A stretch of 6,176 nucleotides of DNA from Gammaproteobacteria bacterium (GTDB lineage: Bacteria; Pseudomonadota; Gammaproteobacteria; S144-34): assembly GCA_015494165.1 (NCBI GenBank), contig WGBS01000083.1, forward strand, positions 1 through 6,176, written 5' to 3'. Under the pieces are notes generated by a model that saw only the letters and a list, made by a program, of their open reading frames with translations, made no database searches and was not told the DNA's origin. This document shows, piece by piece, positions 1 through 6,176 of the stretch. The position numbers and the translations under genes are program-made. Every line of letters begins with the position of its first letter. Within the stretch, counting starts at the first letter, position 1.

Positions 1-82
1 CCACCCCGAGCTCGAGCGGGTGCATTACCCCGACACCCTCGCCTTCCGGCGCGTGGCGCGCGCCGGCGGAGGTGCGGCATGA
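1..82 (+). CDS. 3' end of upstream gene, probably a CheR/PilK-type chemotaxis methyltransferase (5' truncated)
   Basis: Reading in the frame that starts at base 2 gives 26 codons ending in TGA at 80-82. The peptide contains ELERVHYPDTLAFRRV followed by a short Ala/Gly tail. The stop overlaps the next start codon as ATGA, and the next gene's Shine-Dalgarno lies inside this frame, so this is a real gene end in the same operon. The closing pattern (hydrophobic-E/R-V-x-Y-x-x-T-hydrophobic-x-[FY]-R) resembles the last strand of CheR-type methyltransferases. In Pil-Chp clusters the gene just before chpA is often pilK (CheR family), which methylates glutamates on the PilJ receptor using S-adenosylmethionine. 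That identity is inferred from position and a short tail. No catalytic motif is visible, and another cluster member such as the receptor gene cannot be excluded. Confidence 0.6.
   Translation, partial: HPELERVHYPDTLAFRRVARAGGGAA
68..73 (+). promoter_or_regulatory. Shine-Dalgarno sequence of chpA
   Basis: GGAGGT lies five bases before the ATG at 79. It is a near-perfect anti-16S match inside the end of the upstream gene, and it fixes the chpA start at 79. Together with the ATGA overlap it suggests that ribosomes finishing the upstream gene can restart here. Confidence 0.85.
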
Positions 83-1758
83 GCTTCGGCGAAGGCATCG
101 ACCCGGGCGCACTCGGCTGGGTGCGCGCCGAGCTGGAGGAGACCCTCAAGCAGGCGCGTCAGGCCCTCGAGGCCTACGTCGAGGACCCGGGGGACACGGC
201 CCAGCTCCAGTTCTGCGCGAGCTACCTGCACCAAGTGCGCGGGACGCTCCAGATGCTGGAGCTCTACGGCGCCGCGATGCTGGCCGAGGAGATGGAGCGC
301 CTGGTGCGGGCGCTGCTCGAGGACCGCGTGCCGCAGCGCGAGGACGCCTACGAGGTGCTGATGCGCGCGCTGCTGCAGCTGCCGGACTATCTCGAGCGGC
401 TGCAGGCGGGCGGGCGCGACCTGCCGGTGGTGCTGCTGCCCATCCTCAACGACCTGCGCGCCACGCGCGGTGAGAACCTGCTCTCGGAGAACGCGCTCTT
501 CAACCCCGACCTCAGCGTCGAGGTGCCGGTGGAGCCGGCGGCGCCCGCGCCGCTCCCCGCGCCCGAGCTCGCGCCCCGCGCGCGCAGCCTGCGGCACATG
601 CTGCAGCGCGGCCTGCTCGCCTGGTACCGCAACCAGGACAGCGCCGAGGGCCTGGAGCTGATGGAGCGCGCCCTCGAGGGGCTGCAGGCCGCCTGCCGGC
701 CCGGCAACGCCACGCGCCTGTGGTGGGCGGCGCGCGGGGTGGTCGAGGCGCTGCGCGACGGCGGCCTGGAGACCAACGTCTCGCTCAAGCTGCTGCTCGG
801 CCAGCTCGACCGCCAGGTGCGGCGCATCATCGAGCAGGGGCAGGACGCCCTGGAGGCCGAGCCGCCGGTCGAGCTACTCAAGAACCTGCTCTACTACGTC
901 GCGCGCGCGGGCTCGCGCGGTCCGCTGGTGAGCGCGATCCAGGAGGCCTTCCGCCTCGGCGAGCTGCTGCCGGACGAGGAGGAGCTGGAGGCCGCGCGCG
1001 AGGCGCTGTCGGGCCACAACCGCCAGCTCCTCGAGACCGTCGCGGCCGCCATCCGCGAGGACCTCGGGCAGGTCAAGGACGCGCTCGACCTCATCGGCCG
1101 CACGGGCAAGGCCGGGGAGCAGGCGCTCGCGGACATGGCCGAGGTGCTGCGGCGCGTCTCGGACACCCTGGCCATGCTGGGGCTCGGCGCCGCGCGCGAG
1201 CTGGTGCAGGCGCAGATCGAGCGCCTCGAGGCGCTGCGCGAGGCGGGCGGCGAGCCCGACCCGCAGGCGCTCATGGACATGGCGGGCGCGCTGCTGCAGG
1301 TCGAGACCAGCCTCGAGGAGGGGCTCACGGCGCGCGAGGAGCGCCCGGGCGCGGAGGAGCAGGAAGGGCCGGCGGCGGCGCTGCCCGAGGGCGAGTTCCG
1401 CGCCGTGCAGACGGCGGTCATCCGCGAGGCCACCGCCGACCTCGCCAAGGCCAAGGAGGCCATCGTCGGCTTCATCGAGGCGCCCTGGGACCACGAGCGG
1501 CTGACGCACGTGCCGGCCCTGTTCCGCGAGGTGCGCGGGGGGCTGCTGATGCTGGGCCTGGGACGCGCAGCCGCCGCCCTGGACGCGGTGGACCGCTACG
1601 TCCGCGAGGACCTGCTCGAGCGTCGGGTGGTGCCGGAGAAGGAGGCCCTCGACCACCTCGCCGACGCCATCACGGCCGTGGAGTACTACCTCGAGGCGGT
1701 CTCCGAGGGCCGCACCGACCGCGAGCGCATCCTCGCCACCGCCGAGGCGGCGGTGGCG
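79..1758 (+). other. FimL-like N-terminal region of ChpA with decayed Hpt-like modules
   Basis: Residues 1-560 are helical and free of the low-complexity linkers seen later. Three segments line up around the Hpt active-site helix: HQVRGTLQML (H51), RRVSDTLAML (R358) and REVRGGLLML (R483). Only the first has the histidine. Between them, residues 165-290 contain WYRNQDSAEGLELM and LWWAARGVVEALRDGGLE, of the type shared by ChpA N-termini and the scaffold protein FimL. FimL is known to resemble the ChpA N-terminus. I infer a mainly scaffolding or docking role here, for example for polar localisation, rather than phosphotransfer. Confidence 0.75.
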
Positions 1759-4700
1759 GCGCTCGGCCACCCCGTCGCGCCGGCGGAGGAAGCGGCGCCG
1801 GGGGAGGAGGCGCCCGCCGGCGGGGGCGAGGCGCCGGCGGTGGCCGGGACGGAGTCCGCGCAGGCGGGCGAGCCTGCGTCAGCGGATGAGGCCGCCGCCG
1901 AGGAGGAGGCCGCCGCAGGCGAGGAGGCCGCCGCGCAGGAGGCGGACGAGCCGCCCGCGATCGAGGAGATCGAGCTCGCCGCGCCCGAGGCGGAGGACGA
2001 GGGCGGCGAGCCGCACGTGGAGGCCGTGCCCGCCCCCGGCGAGCCCGGGGACGAGGCCCTGCACGAGCCGGAGGCCGTGGACGCGGCGGAGGCGGCCGAG
2101 ACGCCCGCGGGCGAGCCGGCGGCCGACGAGGCCCCGGCGGGCGAGGAGGCGCCTGCGGGCGGGCCGCCGGAGGAGGAGGCACCGGGCGCCGCGGAGGGGG
2201 CCGCGCAGCCCATCCACGCCCCGGACACGGGCGAGCCGCTCGAGGTGCTGGCGGGCGAGGTCGAGCCCGACATCCTCGACATCTTCATCGAGGAGGCCGA
2301 GGAGGAGCTCTCGACCCTGCGCGAGCTCGTGCCGCGCTGGCGCGACAACCCGGACGACCGCGACGCGCTGGTGACGGTGCGGCGCGCCTTCCACACCCTC
2401 AAGGGCTCGGGGCGCCTCGTCGGCGCCCAGGTGGTCGGCGAGTTCGCCTGGTGCTTCGAGAACATGCTCAACCGCGTGATCGACGGCACCATCGAGGCGA
2501 GCCCCGCCCTGCTCGGCCTGCTCGACGAGGCCCTGGAGGTGCTGCCCCAGCTCATCGAGCAGCTCCGCGGCGGCCCCGCGCCGCAGGCCGACGTGCAGTC
2601 GCTCCTCGACCGCGCCCACCGCCTGGCCAAGGGCGAGCCGGTGGAGGCCGCCGCGCCGGCCTACGCGCCGGTGGCCGAGGAGGCCGCGGCCACCGTCGAG
2701 GCGCAGGAGCCGGCCGCCACCGCAGAGCCGGCGGCCCCGGCGATGGACCCCACCCTCTACGAGATCTTCAGCAAGGAGTCGGCCACGCACCTCGCCGCCG
2801 TGCGTGCCTTCCTCGACGGCTGCGCGTCCGGCGACGAGGCCGCCTGCAGGCCCACCGACGCGCTGGTGCGCGCCCTTCACACCCTGCACGGCAGCGCGCG
2901 CATGGCGGGCGCGGATGCCGTCGCCGAGGTCGCGGGGCTCGCCGAGCGCTACGTCAAGGCCGTGCAGGCGCGCCAGGCTCCCCTGCCGCCCGAGGGGCGC
3001 GAGGCGCTGGCCGAGGCCGCCGCGACCATCGGCCGCATGGTGGAGGCGCTCGGGCCGGAGGGCGGCGAGATGCCGGAGGCGGGCACCCTGCTCGAGCGCC
3101 TCGGGGCGCTGCACGCGCGCGAGCAGGAGGCCCTGGAGGCGGAGGAGGCCGCCGCCGCGGACGAGGCGGCGGCGGGCGGCGGAAGCGCGCCGGCCGAGGG
3201 TGCCGAGGCCGGCGGGCGCGACGAGCTCCTCGAGATCTTCCTCGAGGAGGGCGCCGAGATCCTCGACTCGAGCGAGATGCTCCTGCACCGCTGGCACCAG
3301 GAGCACGAGAGCCCCGACGTGGTGCGCCAGCTCCAGCGCGAGCTCCACACCCTCAAGGGCGGGGCGCGCATGGCGGGCATCGAGGCCATCGGCAATCTCG
3401 CCCACGCGCTGGAGTCGCTCTTCACCGCCGTCGCCGACGGGCACGTGCCGGTCTCCGAGCGGCTGCTCGACACCGTCCAGCGCGCCTTCGACGCGCTGCA
3501 CGGGATGCTGGAGGACGCGCGCGCGCAGCGGCCGGTCGCGGCGGCCGAGGCCATCCTGCAGGAGGTCGAGAACGTGCGTCTGGGCACGGCGGCGCTCTCC
3601 GACGAGAACGCCGCCGCCGTGGCGGGCGAGGAGGCCGCTGCCGCGGACGCGGCGGAGGAGGCCGCCGAGGGCGAGCCGGCCGCAGGCGCGGAGGAGGAGG
3701 CCGGCGAGGCGCAGGAGGCGGTGGCCGCCGGCGGCGAGCCGCGCGCCGAGCCGCCCGAGCCCGCGACGCCCGAGGCGGAGGCCGCGAAGGAGGCGGGCGG
3801 CGGCGCGGAGGTGGTGCCCCTGCGCCCGCGGCGCGCGGAGGCCGAGCGCGAGCCGGGCCCGCCGCCCGTGGAGCGGCGCGCGCGCCCGCGCATCCACTAC
3901 GAGACGGTGCGCGTGCGCGCCGACCTCCTCGACCAGCTCGTCAACTTCGCGGGCGAGATCAGCATCTACCGCTCGCGCCTGGAGCAGCAGTTCGGCGCCT
4001 TCCGCTTCAACCTCACGGAGCTCGAGCAGACGGTGGCGCGCCTGCGCGAGCAGCTCCGGCGCCTGGAGATCGAGACCGAGGCGCAGATCCTCGCCACCTA
4101 CCAGACCGAGAGCGGCACCCTGCGCGAGGACTTCGACCCGCTCGAGCTCGACCGCTACTCGACCGTGCAGCAGCTCTCGCGCGCGCTCGCCGAGAGCGTC
4201 AACGACCTCGTCAGCATCCAGGGGCTGCTCGAGAACCTCACGCGCGAGTCCGAGACCCTGCTGCTGCAGCAGTCGCGCGTGACCACCGACCTGCAGGAAG
4301 GGCTCATGCGCACGCGCATGGTGCCCTTCAGCGGGCTCGTGCCGCGCATGCGGCGTATCGTGCGCCAGGCCGCCGAGGAGCTCGGGAAGAAGGCGGAGCT
4401 GAGCGTGAGCGGCGCCGACGCCGAGCTCGACCGCACTGTGCTCGACCGCGTCACCGCGCCGCTCGAGCACATGCTGCGCAACGCCGTCTCGCACGGCATC
4501 GAGCCGCCCGAGGAGCGCCGCCGCCGCGGCAAGGACGAGGTCGGCCGCGTGCACGTGGCCGTGGCGCGCGAGGGCAACGAGGTCGTCATCCGCGTCTCCG
4601 ACGACGGCGCCGGCATGGATCTCGCGGCGATCCGCCGCAAGGCGGTCGAGCGCGGCCTCCTCGCCCCCGACGCCCAGGTCGACGACGACGATCTCGTGCG

Positions 4701-5727
4701 CTTCATCTTCGAGTCGGGCTTCTCGACCGCGGCCGAGGTGACGCAGGTCGCCGGCCGCGGCGTCGGCATGGACGTGGTCAACGCCGAGATCAAGCAGCTC
4801 GGCGGCTCGCTCGACATCGCCTCGCGGCCGGGCCAGGGCACCACCTTCACCATCCGCCTGCCCTTCACGCTTGCCGTGAGCCGTGCGCTCCTGGTGCGCG
4901 TCGGAGAGGACGTCTTCGCCGTGCCGCTGGCGAGCGTCGAGGGGGTGGTGCGCATGGAGCGCGACACGCTCGAGCGCTTCTACGGCGAGGGCGGCGAGGG
5001 CCTGACCTACGAGTACGCGGGCAACCGCTACCGGGTCGACTACCTCGGGCGCCTGCTCGGCACCTGCGAGCCGGTGCTCGGCGGCGAGCGCGCGCGCTTC
5101 CCGGTGCTGCTGGTGCGCGCCGGCGAGCACCGCACGGCGCTGCAGGTCGACGCCATCATGGGCGCGCGCGAGATCGTGGTGAAATCCGTGGGGCCGCAGA
5201 TCGCCACCGTGCGCGGCATCGCGGGCGCCACCATCCTCGGCGACGGGCGCGTGGTGCTGATCCTGGACATCGGCCCGCTGGTGCGCATGGGCGGCACCGT
5301 CACGGTGCACGTGCCGCCGGCCGAGGAGACAGCCGAGGAGGCGCGCCCCACCACGGTCATGGTGGTGGACGACTCCATCACGATGCGGCGCGTGACCGCG
5401 CGGCTGCTCGAGCGCAACCAGATGCAGGTGCTCACGGCCAAGGACGGCGTGGACGCGCTCGCCAAGCTGCAGGAGACCGTGCCCGACGTGATCCTGCTCG
5501 ACATCGAGATGCCGCGCATGGACGGCTACGAGCTCGCCACCCACATCCGCAACGAGGAGCGCCTGCGCGACGTCCCCATCATCATGATCACCTCGCGCAC
5601 CGGCGCGAAGCACCGCGAGCGCGCGGCCGAGATCGGCGTCGACCGCTACCTCGGCAAGCCCTACCAGGAGGCCGAGCTCCTCGAGAGCATCGAGGCGGTG
5701 CTGAGGGAACGCCATGGCCATGCCTGA
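79..5727 (+). CDS. chpA: ChpA/PilL-type hybrid chemotaxis histidine kinase (multi-Hpt CheA with C-terminal receiver)
   Basis: This 1882-residue cytoplasmic CheA-family kinase is the signalling hub of the Pil-Chp pathway, which governs type IV pilus function. It has no signal peptide or membrane segment. Residues 1-560 form a FimL-like helical region, with HQVRG at H51 in the first module. Three Hpt modules follow: H772 (HTLKGSGR), H934 (HTLHGSAR) and H1090 (HTLKGGAR). The kinase core runs from about 1272 to 1745. It has a long dimerisation segment, an N-box (LRNAVSHGIE, N1468), G1 (DDGAG, D1508), an F-box (FESGFST), G2 (GRGVGMD), G3 (GQGTTF), and then a CheW-like domain. The receiver, about 1756-1878, has acidic D1764/D1765, phospho-acceptor D1808, T1838 and K1860. 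The start is set by GGAGGT at 68-73. Ala/Glu/Pro linkers separate the blocks. The protein is shorter than Pseudomonas aeruginosa ChpA (about 2,470 residues, six Hpt plus Ser and Thr variants). The family call is very secure; the name could equally be pilL. Confidence 0.96.
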   Translation: MSFGEGIDPGALGWVRAELEETLKQARQALEAYVEDPGDTAQLQFCASYLHQVRGTLQMLELYGAAMLAEEMERLVRALLEDRVPQREDAYEVLMRALLQLPDYLERLQAGGRDLPVVLLPILNDLRATRGENLLSENALFNPDLSVEVPVEPAAPAPLPAPELAPRARSLRHMLQRGLLAWYRNQDSAEGLELMERALEGLQAACRPGNATRLWWAARGVVEALRDGGLETNVSLKLLLGQLDRQVRRIIEQGQDALEAEPPVELLKNLLYYVARAGSRGPLVSAIQEAFRLGELLPDEEELEAAREALSGHNRQLLETVAAAIREDLGQVKDALDLIGRTGKAGEQALADMAEVLRRVSDTLAMLGLGAARELVQAQIERLEALREAGGEPDPQALMDMAGALLQVETSLEEGLTAREERPGAEEQEGPAAALPEGEFRAVQTAVIREATADLAKAKEAIVGFIEAPWDHERLTHVPALFREVRGGLLMLGLGRAAAALDAVDRYVREDLLERRVVPEKEALDHLADAITAVEYYLEAVSEGRTDRERILATAEAAVAALGHPVAPAEEAAPGEEAPAGGGEAPAVAGTESAQAGEPASADEAAAEEEAAAGEEAAAQEADEPPAIEEIELAAPEAEDEGGEPHVEAVPAPGEPGDEALHEPEAVDAAEAAETPAGEPAADEAPAGEEAPAGGPPEEEAPGAAEGAAQPIHAPDTGEPLEVLAGEVEPDILDIFIEEAEEELSTLRELVPRWRDNPDDRDALVTVRRAFHTLKGSGRLVGAQVVGEFAWCFENMLNRVIDGTIEASPALLGLLDEALEVLPQLIEQLRGGPAPQADVQSLLDRAHRLAKGEPVEAAAPAYAPVAEEAAATVEAQEPAATAEPAAPAMDPTLYEIFSKESATHLAAVRAFLDGCASGDEAACRPTDALVRALHTLHGSARMAGADAVAEVAGLAERYVKAVQARQAPLPPEGREALAEAAATIGRMVEALGPEGGEMPEAGTLLERLGALHAREQEALEAEEAAAADEAAAGGGSAPAEGAEAGGRDELLEIFLEEGAEILDSSEMLLHRWHQEHESPDVVRQLQRELHTLKGGARMAGIEAIGNLAHALESLFTAVADGHVPVSERLLDTVQRAFDALHGMLEDARAQRPVAAAEAILQEVENVRLGTAALSDENAAAVAGEEAAAADAAEEAAEGEPAAGAEEEAGEAQEAVAAGGEPRAEPPEPATPEAEAAKEAGGGAEVVPLRPRRAEAEREPGPPPVERRARPRIHYETVRVRADLLDQLVNFAGEISIYRSRLEQQFGAFRFNLTELEQTVARLREQLRRLEIETEAQILATYQTESGTLREDFDPLELDRYSTVQQLSRALAESVNDLVSIQGLLENLTRESETLLLQQSRVTTDLQEGLMRTRMVPFSGLVPRMRRIVRQAAEELGKKAELSVSGADAELDRTVLDRVTAPLEHMLRNAVSHGIEPPEERRRRGKDEVGRVHVAVAREGNEVVIRVSDDGAGMDLAAIRRKAVERGLLAPDAQVDDDDLVRFIFESGFSTAAEVTQVAGRGVGMDVVNAEIKQLGGSLDIASRPGQGTTFTIRLPFTLAVSRALLVRVGEDVFAVPLASVEGVVRMERDTLERFYGEGGEGLTYEYAGNRYRVDYLGRLLGTCEPVLGGERARFPVLLVRAGEHRTALQVDAIMGAREIVVKSVGPQIATVRGIAGATILGDGRVVLILDIGPLVRMGGTVTVHVPPAEETAEEARPTTVMVVDDSITMRRVTARLLERNQMQVLTAKDGVDALAKLQETVPDVILLDIEMPRMDGYELATHIRNEERLRDVPIIMITSRTGAKHRERAAEIGVDRYLGKPYQEAELLESIEAVLRERHGHA
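1771..2214 (+). other. Low-complexity Ala/Glu/Pro/Gly linker of ChpA (residues 565-712)
   Basis: About 148 residues are dominated by Ala, Glu, Gly and Pro, strongly acidic and without hydrophobic helix patterning. GEEAPAGG occurs twice (575-582 and 688-695), and short runs of EEA/EAAA recur. It joins the FimL-like region to the Hpt array and is probably a disordered flexible tether. The DNA is made of repeated GCG/GCC, GAG and CCG codons, so it may change length by slippage. This compositional bias also produces long false open frames on both strands. Confidence 0.85.
2251..2628 (+). other. Hpt module with H772 (canonical)
   Basis: Residues about 725-850 of ChpA form a four-helix Hpt module. 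It opens with DILDIFIEEAEEEL, and its active helix carries FHTLKGSGRLVGA with the phospho-acceptor histidine at 772 and the canonical lysine at 775. It is predicted to accept or relay a phosphoryl group between the ATPase domain, the attached receiver and PilG/PilH-like regulators. Confidence 0.92.
2734..3123 (+). other. Hpt module with H934 (Lys replaced by His)
   Basis: Residues about 886-1015 of ChpA open with PTLYEIFSKESATHL and carry ALHTLHGSARMAGAD. The histidine at 934 is present, but the lysine three residues on is replaced by H937. The Hpt fold looks intact and similar to its two neighbours. Non-lysine residues at this place occur in some ChpA-family Hpt domains, so the module may still be active with altered kinetics or partner choice. 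Confidence 0.85.
3214..3588 (+). other. Hpt module with H1090 (canonical, nearest the kinase core)
   Basis: Residues about 1046-1170 of ChpA open with ELLEIFLEEGAEIL and carry LHTLKGGARMAGIEAIG, with H1090 and K1093 both canonical. It is the Hpt module closest to the ATPase core, though a linker of about 100 residues lies between. The ARMAG segment after the active motif is shared with the preceding module, so the two are close paralogues within the array. Confidence 0.92.
3592..3882 (+). other. Low-complexity Ala/Glu linker between Hpt array and kinase core (residues 1172-1268)
   Basis: About 97 residues are Ala/Glu/Gly-rich, turning to Pro/Arg-rich at the end (for example PLRPRRAEAEREPGPPPVE). 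There is no recognisable P2-type regulator-docking domain. It would let the distant Hpt modules reach the ATP site. Similar shorter linkers sit at residues 853-888 (nt 2635-2742) and 1017-1046 (nt 3127-3216). Confidence 0.8.
5703..5708 (+). promoter_or_regulatory. Shine-Dalgarno sequence of the chpB-like gene
   Basis: GAGGGA lies five bases before the ATG at 5714 and eleven before a second in-frame ATG at 5720. The spacing favours 5714. The site is inside the last codons of chpA, so translation of the two genes is probably coupled. Confidence 0.65.
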
Positions 5728-6176
5728 GCCGCGCCCCCAGCCGCTGCGGGTGGCCGTGGTCGGCACGGCCGAGGGCGAGCGCCGCAGCCTGTGCCGGCTG
5801 CTGGCCGCCGCCGGCCTCGAGGTGGTGCTGGAGGTCTCGCCCGAGGCCCTGCCCTGCGAGCGCATCGAGGACTGGCGCGGCGCGGAGGTCATCCTGCTCG
5901 ACCTCGACGACGGCGACGAGGCCAGCATGGCCTGCCTGACCCGCCTCGCCGAGGGCCCGCCGCTGCCGCTGGTCTTCGTCGACGGCGAGACGGTGCGTGC
6001 CAGCGCCGGGGCCCGCCTGGGGCGCGTGCTGGCGGAGAAGCTCGCCGCCGAGGCCGGGCGCGCGCCGCCGGCGCCGCGCGCAGCGCCGGCGCGGGCGCAG
6101 CCATTGCGCGTGGTGGACGCCGCGGCGGGCGGCGTCGCGGAACGGGCGGAGGCGGGCGGAGAGACCGGTGCGCCCG
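5714..6176 (+). CDS. chpB: ChpB-like (CheB-family) protein-glutamate methylesterase, N-terminal part only (runs off the window)
   Basis: The frame is open for 154 codons to the window edge and starts 14 bases inside chpA. Residues 11-112 look like a degenerate receiver: strand one is LRVAVVGTAEGERR, strand three is EVILLDLDD with D63 at the phospho-acceptor place, and the end is RLGRVLAEKLAAE with K109. The usual acidic pair is replaced by G17-T18, and no switch Thr/Ser is seen in LPLVFVDGE. From about 115 an Ala/Pro/Arg linker begins. This matches the N-terminus of ChpB-type CheB proteins, whose C-terminal esterase domain would remove methyl groups from the PilJ-type receptor. That catalytic domain lies beyond the window, so the call rests on the receiver-like part and on the position right after chpA, where chpB is expected. 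An atypical response regulator is the alternative. The normal composition and lack of stops support a real gene. Confidence 0.7.
   Translation, partial: MAMPEPRPQPLRVAVVGTAEGERRSLCRLLAAAGLEVVLEVSPEALPCERIEDWRGAEVILLDLDDGDEASMACLTRLAEGPPLPLVFVDGETVRASAGARLGRVLAEKLAAEAGRAPPAPRAAPARAQPLRVVDAAAGGVAERAEAGGETGAP

Noticed and set aside
1670..2630. Minus-strand Pro/Arg-rich and Ser/Ala-rich frames opposite the linker
   Set aside because: They mirror the GC-rich Ala/Glu/Pro linker codons and have no independent evidence of coding.
2251..3588. The repeated HTLKG/HTLHG blocks as possible DNA repeats or recombination sites
   Set aside because: The similarity is at protein level across Hpt modules about 470-490 bases apart. 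It is explained by domain duplication, not by a mobile element or a CRISPR-like array.
5720..5722. Alternative start codon for the chpB-like gene
   Set aside because: An in-frame ATG lies here, but the GAGGGA at 5703-5708 has better spacing to the ATG at 5714. The two choices differ by only two residues.
5690..5760. A terminator or promoter between chpA and the next gene
   Set aside because: The genes overlap by 14 bases, and no hairpin with a T-run or AT-rich promoter-like stretch is visible.
1879..5928. A 1349-codon open frame on the minus strand opposite most of chpA
   Set aside because: It lies wholly antisense to a gene with unmistakable Hpt, ATPase, CheW and receiver motifs. Its translation is Leu/Arg/Ala/His-rich with no recognisable domain. 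At this GC content stop codons are rare in all frames, so such long shadows are expected.
2451..5939. A long plus-strand frame overlapping chpA in another phase
   Set aside because: The product is Arg/Ala/Gly/Pro-rich with no domain pattern, it overlaps the real kinase frame, and it shows no start signal. It is a composition artefact.

Overview
The window is coding almost end to end. Its GC content is very high, roughly three quarters by eye, with G or C in nearly every third codon position. Gene content and order point to a high-GC gammaproteobacterium carrying a Pil-Chp (type IV pilus / twitching) chemosensory cluster. A Chromatiales- or Xanthomonadales-like lineage would fit, but the species cannot be told from this sequence.

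Layout: (1) bases 1-82 hold the last 26 codons of an upstream gene, probably the CheR/PilK-type methyltransferase expected at this place. (2) Bases 79-5727 hold one very large gene for a ChpA/PilL-type hybrid CheA histidine kinase of 1882 residues. Its order is a FimL-like N-terminal helical region with three alignable Hpt-like modules (only the first keeps a histidine), a long Ala/Glu/Pro linker, three Hpt modules with phosphorylatable histidines (H772, H934, H1090), a second long linker, a CheA dimerisation/ATPase/CheW core, and a C-terminal CheY-like receiver (D1808). (3) Bases 5714-6176 hold the start of a ChpB/CheB-like methylesterase gene. Only its degenerate receiver-like N-terminus and the start of a linker are visible.

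The three genes overlap (ATGA at 79-82; 14 bases at 5714-5727), and both internal starts have Shine-Dalgarno sequences. This means one transcript with likely translational coupling. Functionally, a PilJ-like receptor outside the window would control ChpA autophosphorylation. Phosphoryl groups would flow through the Hpt array and the attached receiver to PilG/PilH-type response regulators. The flanking CheR-like and CheB-like enzymes would add and remove receptor methyl groups.

This is a recognisable, known type of system, and I see no evidence for a wholly new one. Points worth a second look lie in the protein: decayed N-terminal Hpt-like modules, a Lys-to-His change in the middle Hpt, a Ser in the ATPase N-box, long low-complexity linkers, and a ChpB receiver that has lost its acidic pocket.
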